Assembly: GCA_036897625.1 (NCBI GenBank)
Contig: JAYMTA010000287.1
Location: 1-32,317 of the forward strand
Direction of reading: 5' to 3'
DNA length: 32,317 nucleotides
DNA from: Pelargonium cotyledonis
Taxonomy: Eukaryota > Streptophyta > Magnoliopsida > Geraniales > Geraniaceae
The notes beneath the pieces are model-generated. The model did not search any database. It saw only the letters and a program-made list of their open reading frames with translations, and was not told where the DNA came from. The position numbers and the translations under genes are program-made. Of this stretch, positions 1 to 12,100 are shown piece by piece; the first letter of the stretch is position 1, and the number at the start of each line of letters is the position of its first letter.

Positions 1-41
1 GCCTCTTCATGCGGTGGAGAGTCCTGTCGTTGACGACCATG
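1..41 (-). CDS. possible 5' end of a gene cut by the left edge
   Basis: On the minus strand an ATG at 41-39 sits in a strong start context (CACCGCCATGG) and opens a frame MVVNDRTLHRMKR that runs off the window. Upstream of it (plus 42-200) the minus strand is rich in CT runs, as plant 5' leaders often are, and an AAACCCTAA telo-box lies further up at about 190-203. I do not recognise the product. An alternative is a plus-strand C-terminus: one plus frame reads HGGGYGCGAWITEKSPKKRF and then a stop at about 110-112. The sequence to the left is needed to decide. Confidence 0.3.
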
Positions 42-189
42 GCGGTGGCTATGGTTGTGGCGCGTGGATCACCGAGAAGAGTCCAAAGAAAAGGTTCTAG
101 ATCTGACGGAGTTGTTGATGACGACGAGAGATGGTTAAGAAAAAAGCAAGGAAGAGCGGGAGAACGGAGACGGAGAGGACCGGTCGTTT

Positions 190-203
190 CGGGTTAGGGT
201 TTT
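190..203 (-). promoter_or_regulatory. telo-box-like motif
   Basis: The plus strand reads GGGTTAGGGTTTTC, which is AAACCCTAACCC on the minus strand. In plants this motif is common close to the start of transcription of growth and translation genes. It fits a minus-strand gene that starts near position 41, but the motif is short and function is inferred. Confidence 0.3.
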
Positions 204-420
204 CAGGGTGAGTTTAGGATCGTCTGATCAGATGATGATCATGATCGTATTTGGTATTCTCTTTGTCTGTTTACAAAATTAATGGGGTTTTTTTATTTAT
301 TTTTATGTCTTTTTTTTCTATATTTGAAGGAAAGTTGGTGAGAACTTCATTTATGTAGGGAAAAAGTATGTAATTTGAATTTTGAAACTCTATTGCTTTG
401 AAATTTCTATATTTTCAACC

Positions 421-578
421 TTTTTTTTTTTTTTATTAAGTTGAGCTACATCGGGATAGTTCTTCTCTATAAATCCATAAACTCAAATAACTCACCTCAT
501 ACCACATGCAGGGAGATTCAAACCTGAGAGCTCTAAGAGAATCCAAAGCGCTTAACCGCTTGGTCTAACCTGCTTTGA
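421..578 (-). mobile_element. tRNA-derived SINE
   Basis: Read on the minus strand, the head has an A-box-like stretch (GGTTAGACCAAGCGGTTAAG, about 573-554) and a B-box-like GGTTTGAATCTCC (about 522-510), followed by a tRNA-unrelated body and an A-rich tail (the T run at plus 421-436). The size, about 158 bp, is normal for plant SINEs. The tRNA part looks leucine/serine-like. Flanks share a short TCAAC-ending segment that could be a worn target-site duplication. A real tRNA gene is unlikely because the acceptor stem does not close. Confidence 0.6.
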
Positions 579-2235
579 TATGAATCTTCAACTATTTTGT
601 TTCAAATATTTTATGTTTTTTCATAAAAAAAAATATTATATTTGCCATTAAAGTAATGAAGAAAACCCATCATTCAAATGTATTGGTTTTTTTTTTTGAG
701 GTCATTTAAATGTATTGTTAATTTGTTATGTTTTCATTATTGAAATTTTGAGAAATTAAGTAATGATTTATATAACAAAATGTCTATCTTGACTATAATT
801 TTATTCTCCATGGAGCTTGACTATTCATTCACTTTTTTTTTTTTTGATGAAGTCCTATTCATTCACTTGAATTAGATTATAGTGGTATTTTTTTTAATTC
901 AATCGATATTCAATTCAAATTAAGAAAATTACAAGTTTTATTTCATTACGGGAATGTACTTTGTTAATTTTAAAAGTGTGAATGGTACAACCATTTGAGA
1001 TATGACTTCTAGGTTTGGTTTCTAAGTTATCCATTGGGGTCTCCATTATTTGCATTGACTTGACAATAGAGATAGTTGGACTTGTTTCATCTCACTTGAC
1101 TTATAGGGAAAATTACTAAATGGTGGTAGGTGCGGAAATTTTTGAATGGCATAGCATATATGTATGCAAATAGTTAATTTTTTTAATTTATATAATTTTT
1201 TTTTTTTTTTTTTTTGTGGAGAACTTCATTTAAAATGTGAGAGGTTTGACCGAACTTCTACATGTTTATTAATCAAACAACAATGATTACAAAAAAGAAT
1301 AAAACATAATGAGTTTTACCTTTTCAAAATGAACATATACAAGATTTATGAATGCAAGCAAAATATGTTTGAGAATTTATATTTTATCTTAAATTATGTA
1401 TGTCAATAAATAGATTACACAATATAATAAATTTGAATAATAAATAGTTAAACTTTAAACGATCTCGATACAAACACAATTCTATTATTAAACTAATGAA
1501 ACTTAACAATACAATCCGATTAAACTAAATTCAAACTTACTTTTTTTTTTTATTCAATTTTAAACTTACTTGAATTTTATCTTACTTTGGAATCATGCCA
1601 TAAGGCATGGCCCAATCACAACCCAAGCGATATAGGGAGGATATAATGTGTAATTGATCACATACGTAATGCAAATTTCCAGACCTTGGAGAAATATAAT
1701 ACAAAGCATAGCACATTCCGTTTATACAACAAATTTACATAGAAAACTTGAGGTCTATCATTTGAATGTTAGTGAGAAAGCAAAGTTTACATTCTTTATA
1801 TCAAACATGAAAAGTCCAAATGAGTTTGGTCAAAGCTCAAATTTATGAAGAATAGAGTTAAGAACTTGAAGCAAATTCTAAAATTCTAAAAATATTAGTG
1901 GGACAAAACTAAAACTAATATAAACAACAAAAAACCTAAAGATACATATTGAAGTTTTACTCTATGCGGCTGATTCCATGGTTCGCAATGTGCATCTGCC
2001 CTCTCTAATATGATCCTATTTGTGTCCAACTTTTGTGATTCGTACACTTCCCATTTACAATAGGTCGCAACTCCTCAATAGTTGATTCAATAAAATTTCA
2101 CAAAACATTTGATAAAGTGAAAGAAATCTAAAGATGCATTATAAATAAAGAGAAATTTATTTTTTAATGATTTATCAATAATTAACACTCATACTCCTTT
2201 CAATAAACTTTGAGAATAATCGTTCTGGCTGACGG
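579..2235. other. non-coding AT-rich intergenic region
   Basis: No gene can be supported here. The stretch is AT-rich with many T runs (about 830-846, 1195-1216, 1541-1551). A 64-codon open frame around 1654-1848 lacks an ATG at its head and has no recognisable motif. Confidence 0.5.
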
Positions 2236-2582
2236 GCTAATTGCATACTGATCCCAAAAACACATACCTTCATATTTTAACGAGACACATTAGAACTACC
2301 CAAAAAACTCTCATTTTTCAGCTCAACCCACAGCCAGGAATACATGTGACTCGCTACTCTCATAAACAATAAATTGGTAAACACTGAGTCATTCAGCCTT
2401 ATCGCTTACTGATCCAAACAAAACGTGTACCTTTGTATTCCACAACTTTCTACCAACCCTGGCATTTCCCAATTAGTGACAAGACACGTTCGAACTACAC
2501 AAAAAGATCATCTCATTTTTCAGCTCATCCCTCGGCTCGTAATACATGTGACTCGCTGCTCTCACAAACAAAACAATAAAGT
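2236..2582. repeat. diverged tandem duplication upstream of the GDSL gene
   Basis: Two related blocks lie head to tail, about 2236-2372 and 2398-2582. Shared landmarks in order are a TACTGATCC segment, an ACGAGACACATT/ACAAGACACGTT segment, GAACTAC, CTCATTTTTCAGCTCA, and AATACATGTGACTCGCT followed by CTCTCA. The second copy carries extra bases in its first half. The pair ends about 220 bp before the GDSL start codon, so it may form part of that promoter. Confidence 0.7.
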
Positions 2583-2730
2583 GCAACTAACATTCCAAAT
2601 TTCAGTATGAAAAGAAGAAAAAGGTGATAAAAAAGCCAGGAATCAGTGAATGCTAGCTGTAAAAATTCAAAAACCTTTCCCAACTTCCACTCTTTCTTTC
2701 TTTCTTGTCTTGTACCATAAGCTGGTCACA

Positions 2731-2738
2731 TATTTAAA
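2731..2738 (+). promoter_or_regulatory. TATA-like box of the GDSL gene
   Basis: TATTTAAA lies 67 nt before the start codon at 2805, and a pyrimidine-rich patch (CTTTCTTTCTTTCTTG) lies just upstream at about 2692-2707. Spacing fits transcription beginning near 2760-2770 with a short leader. Inferred from motif and position only. Confidence 0.45.
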
Positions 2739-2804
2739 ACAGGCATCATATTAGTAAGCTGAGCCACATACAATTTTGTGAAGGAGAAAGAAATACCAGA
2801 TGGG

Positions 2805-5592
2805 ATGAAGACTTATGCATATATTAGCTCAACAAAGGTTGCAACTCTATCGATCATTGGTATCAATCTTATTAGCATAATAGTTGTTTCTGCACAAGGG
2901 CCACCGAAATTCCCAGCAATGTTTGTGTTTGGAGATTCATTGGTTGACGATGGAAACAACAACTACCTCAATTCCTGGGCAAAATCAAACTATCTGCCCT
3001 ATGGTATTGATTTTGGTTGGCCTACAGGAAGGTTCTGTAATGGAAAAACCATAATTGATTTTTTTGGTAACTAATCTTGCTCCATATAACTAGCTAGCTA
3101 GTAGTAGAACTATATGTATGACTAAAATTATATAAATAAGTTTCTAACTTTTGCAGGTGATCTGCTGGGTCTCCCATATCTTCCACCATTTGCGAGTACC
3201 TTTATACCAGGGACAAACATACTTAAAGGAGTAAATTACGCTTCTGCAGCTGCAGGGATTCTCGATGAGAGTGGGGCACATCTAGTATGTATAGCTAATC
3301 TATATATACATATATATATTATGGCAAATACAAACGCTTAATAGTGATAATACAAACATAAATTAACATATAAGATAATATACACAGGAATTTATAGAAT
3401 GCAAGTATAGGAGTTACTATCTTATACTTACTCCGTCTCAAAAGGAGTGTTTTGTTTCCATTTTTTGCAAAAATTAAAAATTACAAGATAATTTAGTGTG
3501 CTTCACTTTCTCCATGTGCACTCATGTGCAGATTTGCCCATGTGCATAAGTGATAAAAGGTAATATGGGAAGAACACTAATATAATAACATAAAAATATA
3601 GAACAAGACACTCATTTTGAGACAAAAAAAATTAGACAAACAAAACGCTCATTTTGGGACGGAGGGAGTACAAAATATCACTTTACTAAAGCTTCCTAGA
3701 TCATTTCATTAATTTAGTTTATAAGACTACAGTTGGATTTTTTTTTCCTTACTCTGATGGTGAAAGAGTAAGCCAAACCTCAGTCGTGAGTTATTGGCCT
3801 TAAATAAATCAAATCAATTGTTAAAACTGTCCAAATCCAACTGGGAAAATCACAAATTTAATGGAGAGGGTAAGTATGATATAGAGCTAGCAATTTCAAC
3901 CCATACCCGTGGGTCCCAAAACCTGACCCGCTATTTTGTCAATTCAAGTTGCCTAAAATAAACTTGGTTAAAGTTTTGGTAGGGTTTGCTCTGAAATAAT
4001 TGCAGGTTGGGTCAGATTCGGGTGAGGCATTTTCACCCCAAACCTGGAAGATGAAAATAAAAACAGATCCGAACCTGACCTGAATTGCCAGCTCTAGTGT
4101 ATTATTAATGAACTAACATCTTTTGAATGAACTACCTAAATCTTAACCAGTAACACTTTGAGAGTGATCATATTAGTCAGTAAAAAGTTTGTTGATGATG
4201 AGCCTGCGCTACAGGGAGAACGGTATAGCTTAAGTCAACAGGTGCAGAATTTTGCGATTACCTTGAGCCAGCTAAAGGGACAAATGAATGAAGAAGAAGT
4301 AAGGCAATATTTGGAGAAGACGTTAATCGTGATTAACATCGGTAGTAATGACTACATCAACAACTATCTCATGCCATCAGTCTACTCCTCCAGTTACACT
4401 TACAACTTCACCCAATTTGCCGATATTCTAACCAAGAACTATGCTACCCAAATTATGGTATATACTTATCTTTTGAAGGAATTATGGTATATATATATCG
4501 GCTTAATAACATTTTGGTTTCGAAAAAGATTACTAATACATATGCATCGCATGCAGGCACTATATAATATGGGACTAAGAAAGTTCTTGTTGGGAGGACT
4601 TGGGCCACTAGGTTGTGTGCCAAACCAGCTAGCCACCGGATTAGCTTCCCCAGGGAAGTGTGTGTCATCTGTTAACAATATGGCGGGATTATACAATGTA
4701 CGGCTCAGATCCTTGGTTGATCGGTTGAATAAAGAGAACCACCCCAAGGCCATTTTCGTCTATGGCAACACCTTTGGAGCTTTCAGTGAAATACTTGACG
4801 CCCCAAGTAATTATGGTGAGTAACAGGTATAATCTTGCAAGTACTGTTCTTTTTCATATGAAAATGGTAAAGTCTTTCTGCACCTCTTGGAAATATACTG
4901 TTAGAAAATTTGAAAATATCCCTTAAAAATTAGTTATGCCCTGTTTTCAATGAAAAAGTTCCTACACAATACACAATACACATTTCAGAACTTCTGGTTT
5001 TCCCCTTTTTGACAAATTCGTAAGTAAAATTGAAGTAATTAACCAATCTCGAAAATCTACACAGCATCAACACAAAAGTCAACCAAAGTTCTTCTCAAAA
5101 AGTTGCATTCAGCACAAAAATAACCCTAATTGAGGATTAGAACATAATTATTATTATATAAAAAATGTGTTGTTAAAGATTTTAAATTATTTGCAAGACT
5201 TATTTGAAAATTTAAAGTAAAATGAAAGGCAAAGATGTCATTCCAGAGGTTCATAACTGTCCTGACCCAATTTATGGGGGTAAACTACCTTTTTCACTAG
5301 TCCAAAGGTGTAAACATAATAAAAGTAATGTTGATGCATATATGTATCGATATAATTAAATCAAATATGTGCAGGGTTTAATGTTACTGACCGAGGATGT
5401 TGCGGTGGGAGAAATAGCGGGCAGATAACTTGCCTTCCATTTTCAGTTCCATGCACGAACAGGGATGAATACGTATTCTGGGACGCTTACCATCCAACCC
5501 AAGCTGTCAACCGTATTATTGCTCAAAGGGCTTATACAGGCTCACCTTCCGATTGCTACCCTATGAATCTCAAAGAAATGGCAGAAGTTTAA
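2805..5592 (+). CDS. GDSL esterase/lipase, secreted, five exons
   Basis: Exons: 2805-3066, 3157-3284, 4215-4457, 4557-4815 and 5375-5592; the joined frame gives 369 aa, normal for the plant family. All introns are GT-AG. Residues 1-30 look like a signal peptide (hydrophobic [14 protein letters not shown]). Block I is [14 protein letters not shown] with the nucleophile at about Ser45. Block III is [11 protein letters not shown]. The C-terminal block FWDAYHPT carries Asp334 and His337 of the triad. These enzymes hydrolyse ester bonds in lipids or acylated compounds, usually in the apoplast or cell wall; the substrate cannot be told from sequence. The GTG codon 27 nt upstream is not a plausible start; ATG 2805 is the first in-frame ATG. 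The gene converges on the CLPTM1-like gene, with 590 bp between stop codons. Confidence 0.93.
3431..3668. mobile_element. Stowaway-like MITE (Tc1/mariner) in GDSL intron 2
   Basis: The ends are inverted copies: CTCCGTCTCAAAA at the left and TTTTGGGACGGAGGGAG at the right, each flanked by a TA dinucleotide. The sequence CTCCCTCCGTCCCAAAA is the classic plant Stowaway terminus. Size is about 238 bp with no coding capacity. Confidence 0.85.
3882..4096. mobile_element. hAT-like MITE in GDSL intron 2
   Basis: The left end TAGAGCTAGCAATT and the right end AATTGCCAGCTCTA form terminal inverted repeats with one mismatch. The flanking 8-mers GTATGATA and GTGTATTA agree at 5 of 8 positions, as a worn 8-bp hAT target duplication would. 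About 215 bp, non-coding. Confidence 0.65.
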
Positions 5593-6182
5593 TTTAACTT
5601 AAACTCTCTCATGCACGAGAAATTCATTCAAGAAAATAACCTTAAACCTCTACAGTTGGAATATCAGAAGTACCTTTAAAGCTTGAAAACAATTTTGTCT
5701 GATTCTGCTACACTGCAAGACAGGTCAATATTTAAGAAAACAAAGCATAATAATGTTTATGATTTCACTACTGGACAGAGTCCAAGCATCCATATGGTAT
5801 ATACTTAACCGAATGGAATTAACAAGAACAAAGATAGACAAAATGCTAGTAGACTAAACATTGAAAGGAGCAGCTGCATATTACAAAGATCATGGAGCAT
5901 AGACAAAGAAAATGAACAAAAAATCTATATAACAACCATCATGTTATATCACCAGCTCCAAAACAAGTTACAGGAAAACTGTAAGGCTGTGACAGAAATC
6001 TAAGAAATCTCGTAACACTCTAGCCCAAAGTTCTTTCATGAGGTAATCACCTAGAACTAAACTTCCTGGAATTAAATACTAATATCAAACATGCAAAGAA
6101 ATAACAATAGACAACTTAAATCCTAACTGTGTTACAGTTGGAAGCTGCAGGATAATTTCAAAATGATACATGAAAAGGTAAC

Positions 6183-9100
6183 TCAGTTTGTTTTCTTATC
6201 ATCTTCTTTTTCAGCAGTCACTTCTGCAGCATCACAGGCTTGGTCATCCTCACCACCGAAGCCAAACTCATTAATACGTTTCTTATCCACAGGATAAACC
6301 CACCTCTGATATACATATATCAAAAATATAACATCTGCAAAGAAGAAAAAGAAAGTAGCATTCAAACAACTGTCTGCCTGTATATGACACTTAAAAGCAC
6401 TACATTGATATGATAGATCTAGCATTTGAATGAGCTTCAGTAGACCTTTTTTAGTATACTGCCACAATGATTCAATTGGGAAAATGCATGTTACTATTAG
6501 TATCGGCATCCTGTCAGATCTTCTGTGAATCCTCATTTGAGGAAGTGGACTCAAATATACAAGAAAAACTATAGCTACAAGGAATAAACTTTGAGACTTC
6601 AATTACAAATTTATAACTCACCATCACGGAAGACAGAAAGCCGATGTAGCATAGGCATTTTAATGACAAAGGCAAAGAGGTCGTCGATGATTGTGTTAAG
6701 GAATTTGTACGTCATTTGCCTCCAGGGTAGATGAGCCACAGACTTCAGTTTATAGTTGATGAACAACTGAGGACACATCATTATAAAACCTGCAACAATG
6801 AACAAACAAAAATAATTGTCTACCTTCCAACTGGAAAAAAAAAAATCTAAACAATAATTGACGAGAACATATAATTTGAATATTAAAATACAAATTGCAG
6901 CGAACATGAACACAGAGCTATCAAGCCATGGCTTAAAAACAATTAGTAAAAGAAACGGAGAAGCCGATGAATTGGAAGAAAACTTAGCAAGAAAATAGTG
7001 AGTTCAAGTTCTTTGTGAACACCATAATAAGAAAAAAATTTACATGGATTACATTGAGTTAACCTTCTCTTCAATCCAACAAATAGCTTTACGAAGTTAC
7101 ACCAATATAAAAAAATATCAGAACTTACAAGTTTATAACGAAATTGAGATTAAGGTTTTCTACTTTGAACATGTGTATCTGGGTGGCCGAGTTTTGGTAG
7201 TTTTTAGCATATATTTCGCCATTGATAACAACAAACTACAGCAAGTAAACTCCATATATCAACTTCTTCATCACTATTATGCATCTTCTTCTTTTTTTCT
7301 TTTTTTTTTTTGAAAGGATCACTATTATGCATCTTAAATAATAAAATTGAATCTATTGGCTCTAGTGGCACCACTGCAATGAGATTTAACTTGACAACTG
7401 TTTTTTAGCTGAACTAATGCAATATATTCCAATTTGTTCATGAGAATTTAACAGTAAACAGAAATAGCATTACTGGAAGTAGACAATAGGAGACAAGAAG
7501 GGCTTACCAAACATGTACACACAGCTTGTAAGTGACGACAGAATCCAGGAATACCAGCTCTTGTGGCGCTCATACATGAGTGAATATATAGAAGAGCATG
7601 CAACTAGGAAGAAAAGCACATAGGATAAATACTTCATTGCAAGATCATCGTATTCCTTTGTTTTATTTCCTGCATATGATTCACGATCTCGAAACCTCAA
7701 CATAGGCATCCTCCCACTTCTATCGATCTAATGCATGAAAACAAAAATTACAAATCTCATCAGCCGCTGAATTTAGTTTGGAGCTTCATGTATCATTTAT
7801 GCAGCTTTCAACAAAGATATATTCATGTGATGTCAGATGTGTATAACAATCACTATAGCACCATATATATATATATATATATAGAACATACATGTGATAA
7901 TTTGAATGTCTTAAAATAGTATACCTTATACATAGACATGATATATACAAAAAGGACAAACAGTGAATCACAAACATTACGAGATGAAAACAAAGAGGAT
8001 GCAAGCATGTGCCCCAGTTTCAGAAGCTTTACTGCACGCCCCAACCAGTAAAGAAACTTTAACAAAATTTATAACACAAGTTGCCAGCCCAGTACGGTAC
8101 GCACAAGCTTCTTCGTACATGACAAGACTTCATCATGCAGATATCTGGCATACAAATCTAGCAGAAGCTCAGGCACAGGAATTAAGGATTTTGGGGTACA
8201 ATAATCGTAATTGGGCGAAGTTGCTGGATAGAACAGAGCATGCGTATGCATCATATAAATGCAAAACAATCCCAATACCATATGGGCAGCACAGAGAAAT
8301 CAGACAAGAAAGTCTTAAAATTGACCTTACTTTTTCTTGTTAACTGTAATGAGATGAAGACGTATAAATTTGATAATGAATATTTTTTTTATAAGATAAT
8401 GAATATTAGGGTAGCTAAGGATGTGTAACATTCCTATTACACTTTTACAAAAAAAAAAAAACACACATTTTAGCCATGAAACAGTAGAAGTAGAGTTAGT
8501 TGAAGCACATGCACAAAAAACAAAAAACAAGAGATTATACTTGATCACAGTGGACATAAAACTATAGATGATACCTCGATATGCATGGCTTTCCCTATTT
8601 TCCAAAATTCAATGCAGCAACCAATTCCTGAGCTTGCTAGTATCATCCACGAAGTGTCATTGTCAAGTAAATAGAGGAAGACAATGAGCTGTGAAATAAA
8701 GCTCACGACAACAGACTTGGCAGACAGTCCTTCCATTGACTTATTTTTGTTCCAAAACTGAATATCTGCAGATAAAAGAAAATAGGCTGATAAGCTATAC
8801 CCCCTAAAATCCTAGTACATCATTTGAAGTTATATAAACAGTTTCTACATAATATAAATTTATCATTTACCATTTTTGAATGCCAGGAAGTCAAAAACTG
8901 AATGAAGTAAGGAAACCACCATTGTGATCACCAAGAGATAAGGATTTCCTTCCAAAAACACCCTCTGAAAAGAATAGCCATAGTATCACAAATTATTAGA
9001 AAAGGAAGACGAAGAGAGAGATGGTTGTCAGCTTGCAAAATAGCTGCTAAAAGCAATTCAAGGATGACCCACAACAAAGGTTAGCTGCCAAAAAATATTT

Positions 9101-12100
9101 AGAACACAAACTAAGAATGCTCATTTCACATCATCCAACGATCAGTACAAGTTTTTTATTCCTAGAGTCTCATATTTGAGAAACTATGTTACAAATAAAA
9201 GTAATCTCGATTTTAACGATATCATTTGGCATGTGGGAATAAAGATACAAATAGATAGTAAAGTAGTACTTAAACACACCAAGGAGAAAATGTTGTGAAT
9301 ATTAATAAATTGAAGTGTAATCAGAAGTAAGCAATACCTTAAGTTCATCAGCCTCTCCTTCAAGCATGCTCCCATAACTTCGGTGAATCTGGAGGGATTG
9401 ATCAATCTGCTGGAAGAGCTGCCACTTGGTCATGCTTATGGGACCAACCTCCAGATTAAGTGGTAACTCTGCCACTGTCTCATTAATGGGGATCAACTTA
9501 TCTCTCAGTAACCAAAACTCATTAAAGAAAACGGTTGGGTAGTAATTTCCTGTACTAGGCTCAACATTCAAGTCTACCATTCTGGAGTCAAGAATCACAA
9601 AGATGTAATCAACTAACCATCACTTCAACAACCTCCTCCCCCCATAAAAATGAATAAGTTATGTAAAACGCTTGTTCACATTATAATTTAATTACTCTCT
9701 ATTGTATTGGGACAAAGGAACCAGTGTCACAGAAAAACGCACTGATTTAGTGTCCATACTGGTGTTGTTTGTCTCCCAATGAAATAGAAACTATAATGTT
9801 CAAGAAAGTGGGAGATGCAAATCATATAAATCATAAAATTAAATATCCACCTAAACTGGAAATGAATGAAAACATCTCAATTGTATGTCAAGTCAAAGGA
9901 TACGCGGCGCAATGTTTGGCGGAACTGCATTATGGGGGTACCTGGGAAAATAAATTCCAAGAATTTAGCTGAGATGGAAAATGATTGCGTTTAATCCACA
10001 AGTCAACAAGCATATCAAACCTCAAAACTACACAACTATAACTATAATTCGTCATACAATAACCATTATCATCACGTAACACTTATGTTTAGCACGAAAA
10101 GACAAATATACAAGCAACATACAATGCAAAATGCAACTACTGTAAGACAGTCACAGTTTTTTTCTTTTCTTTTTTGTCTTGGAGAATCAAGGGTAAAAAG
10201 AAGACTACAGAGTCTGATATATTTCTAAGTGACCAAAGCCATACTATGTCAAGAGCAGTAACCAAGCAAAGGGAAAAAGGCCCTGAATTTTCACCCAAAA
10301 AAAATCTAGGTAGATACCACATATCAAAGTTTATGAGCAGCCCCAAGATAACGTTATAGCTGTGATCAGCAGTCAATTCAACCTCAGGCAATGATCAGAA
10401 ACTTTATCACAAAGACTTAGTAACTCTAGAAACACTTTGCCTCATAGATCCCTCCGGCCTCCACTGTCTTTCCTTAACATAACATGTAAACCTAGTGAGT
10501 GGATTTCCTGAAAACTGAATTCCTAAATAAGTTATAGCTTTTAAATACTGCTTATCAGCTTAGAAGAAGGTGAGAAAGGAGAGTCAATATACATGTGCTA
10601 TAGATTTTTAACTCTTGTAATCTTGTAAGTAATACAAAATCCTTTGGCCAAATTTTTGAAACAATCTTACACAAAATAATATTTAATAAAAATAAAGATG
10701 CAGCTCTAGGTACTTAAGCTTGATTTATAAATGAGTTTGAATCTAAAGTCTAAACCAACATAAACAGTTTTCACAAGCCAATATAGATAATGGTAATAAT
10801 AAAAAGTAGTGAGTTATTCTTAAGGGTGGGTAAGAGAAGGGTTTGGGAAAAATAGTTACATAAAAGAAACATATAACCTCACGAAGCCAAGACCAAGTCT
10901 AAAGAGTTATTCTCAAATTGAGCAGAGTTTCTGATTCCAAACTTGTATAGAATGAAGTTGAATATGAGCCCAAGCTTGTGAAGACAAGCGGTCTATGAGC
11001 AAGATCTTCCAGTTCCAAGCTTGTGTTGGAACTTAAGTTAAATCTAGCCAATGTTTGTAAGAACAAACTGATCTTAAGCCTTGGGGACTTTGAGTCAGCT
11101 CATTTGCAACCATTCTTTAGAGTCAGTCATCACAGCCTCTCTTAAGGTTTGGGCCAATTCCAACAAACTTCCCTCATCAACTAAAGTTATTAGTATCTTC
11201 ATTTTAATACATGCATTCATCCATTCTTTAGAGTCAGTCATCACAGCCTCTCTTAAGGTTTGGAAATTTAAACATAACTCTATCTTTGTTGATGCACCCT
11301 AAAATTCAATGCCTAGAGCAAAACATACCTCGTAAAGTCATCAACCAGGTTGATTGTTATATTTGGTTTCCAATAGGAAACCCACTCCACAGATCCCTCA
11401 TCTTTAGCATCAATTTGATTGCCATTAGTTTCCTGAAGTAATCAACATAAATATTATTTATGATCATATGATATATTCAAAAAAAAAAAAAACTCATTAA
11501 AATGATTTTAATATCTCTGAAAGCTACCTACCTACTCCACAATCCTATCCCAACCTCAACCCCTCAACCCCATGAGCAACAACTAAAAACTACTGGCTTA
11601 TTGAGAAAGTTAGGATTCGGACACTAATTGATGATATGTAAGAATACATCTGCATGCATTTCCCGTGTATCATTAACTGTCATACCCTCACCAGGACTAA
11701 ATGAAAATATAGGAATTTCAGGACAAACCTCAGGAACTACTTCACCCTCATCAGAAGCTTTGGCACTTCCTAGCAGGCTTTTCTTTTTATCTGCTCTGGA
11801 CTTGGGGAAGTATACCACAATAGCTGAAATGAATGAAAAGCAATATATAGACTTATGATTTTTTTTTTTCTGGAAGGTTTTGCTTATGAAATATATGAAC
11901 TTAGCAAGCATCTTACGGTGTGTCCTTCCAAAAGCAGCAAGAGGCTCATACTCAGGATCATTGGGGTCTGGAGAGAAACCAGAACGAGCAAAATAGACAT
12001 GAGCATAGAGACTCCCATTGTTCTTCAGATGCTGCAAGAGAAACCGATATGATAATTCAATAATATCAATAAAATCTTAATTTTAGATTCAAACTTTGAA

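Noticed and set aside
7963-8343. 126-codon plus-strand frame
   Set aside because: It starts with GTG, lies wholly in intron 9 of the CLPTM1-like gene, and has no family motif; flanking exons join perfectly without it.
9582-9584. CAG acceptor for CLPTM1 exon 7
   Set aside because: With the microexon present it creates an in-frame stop; it only works if the microexon is skipped, which loses conserved residues.
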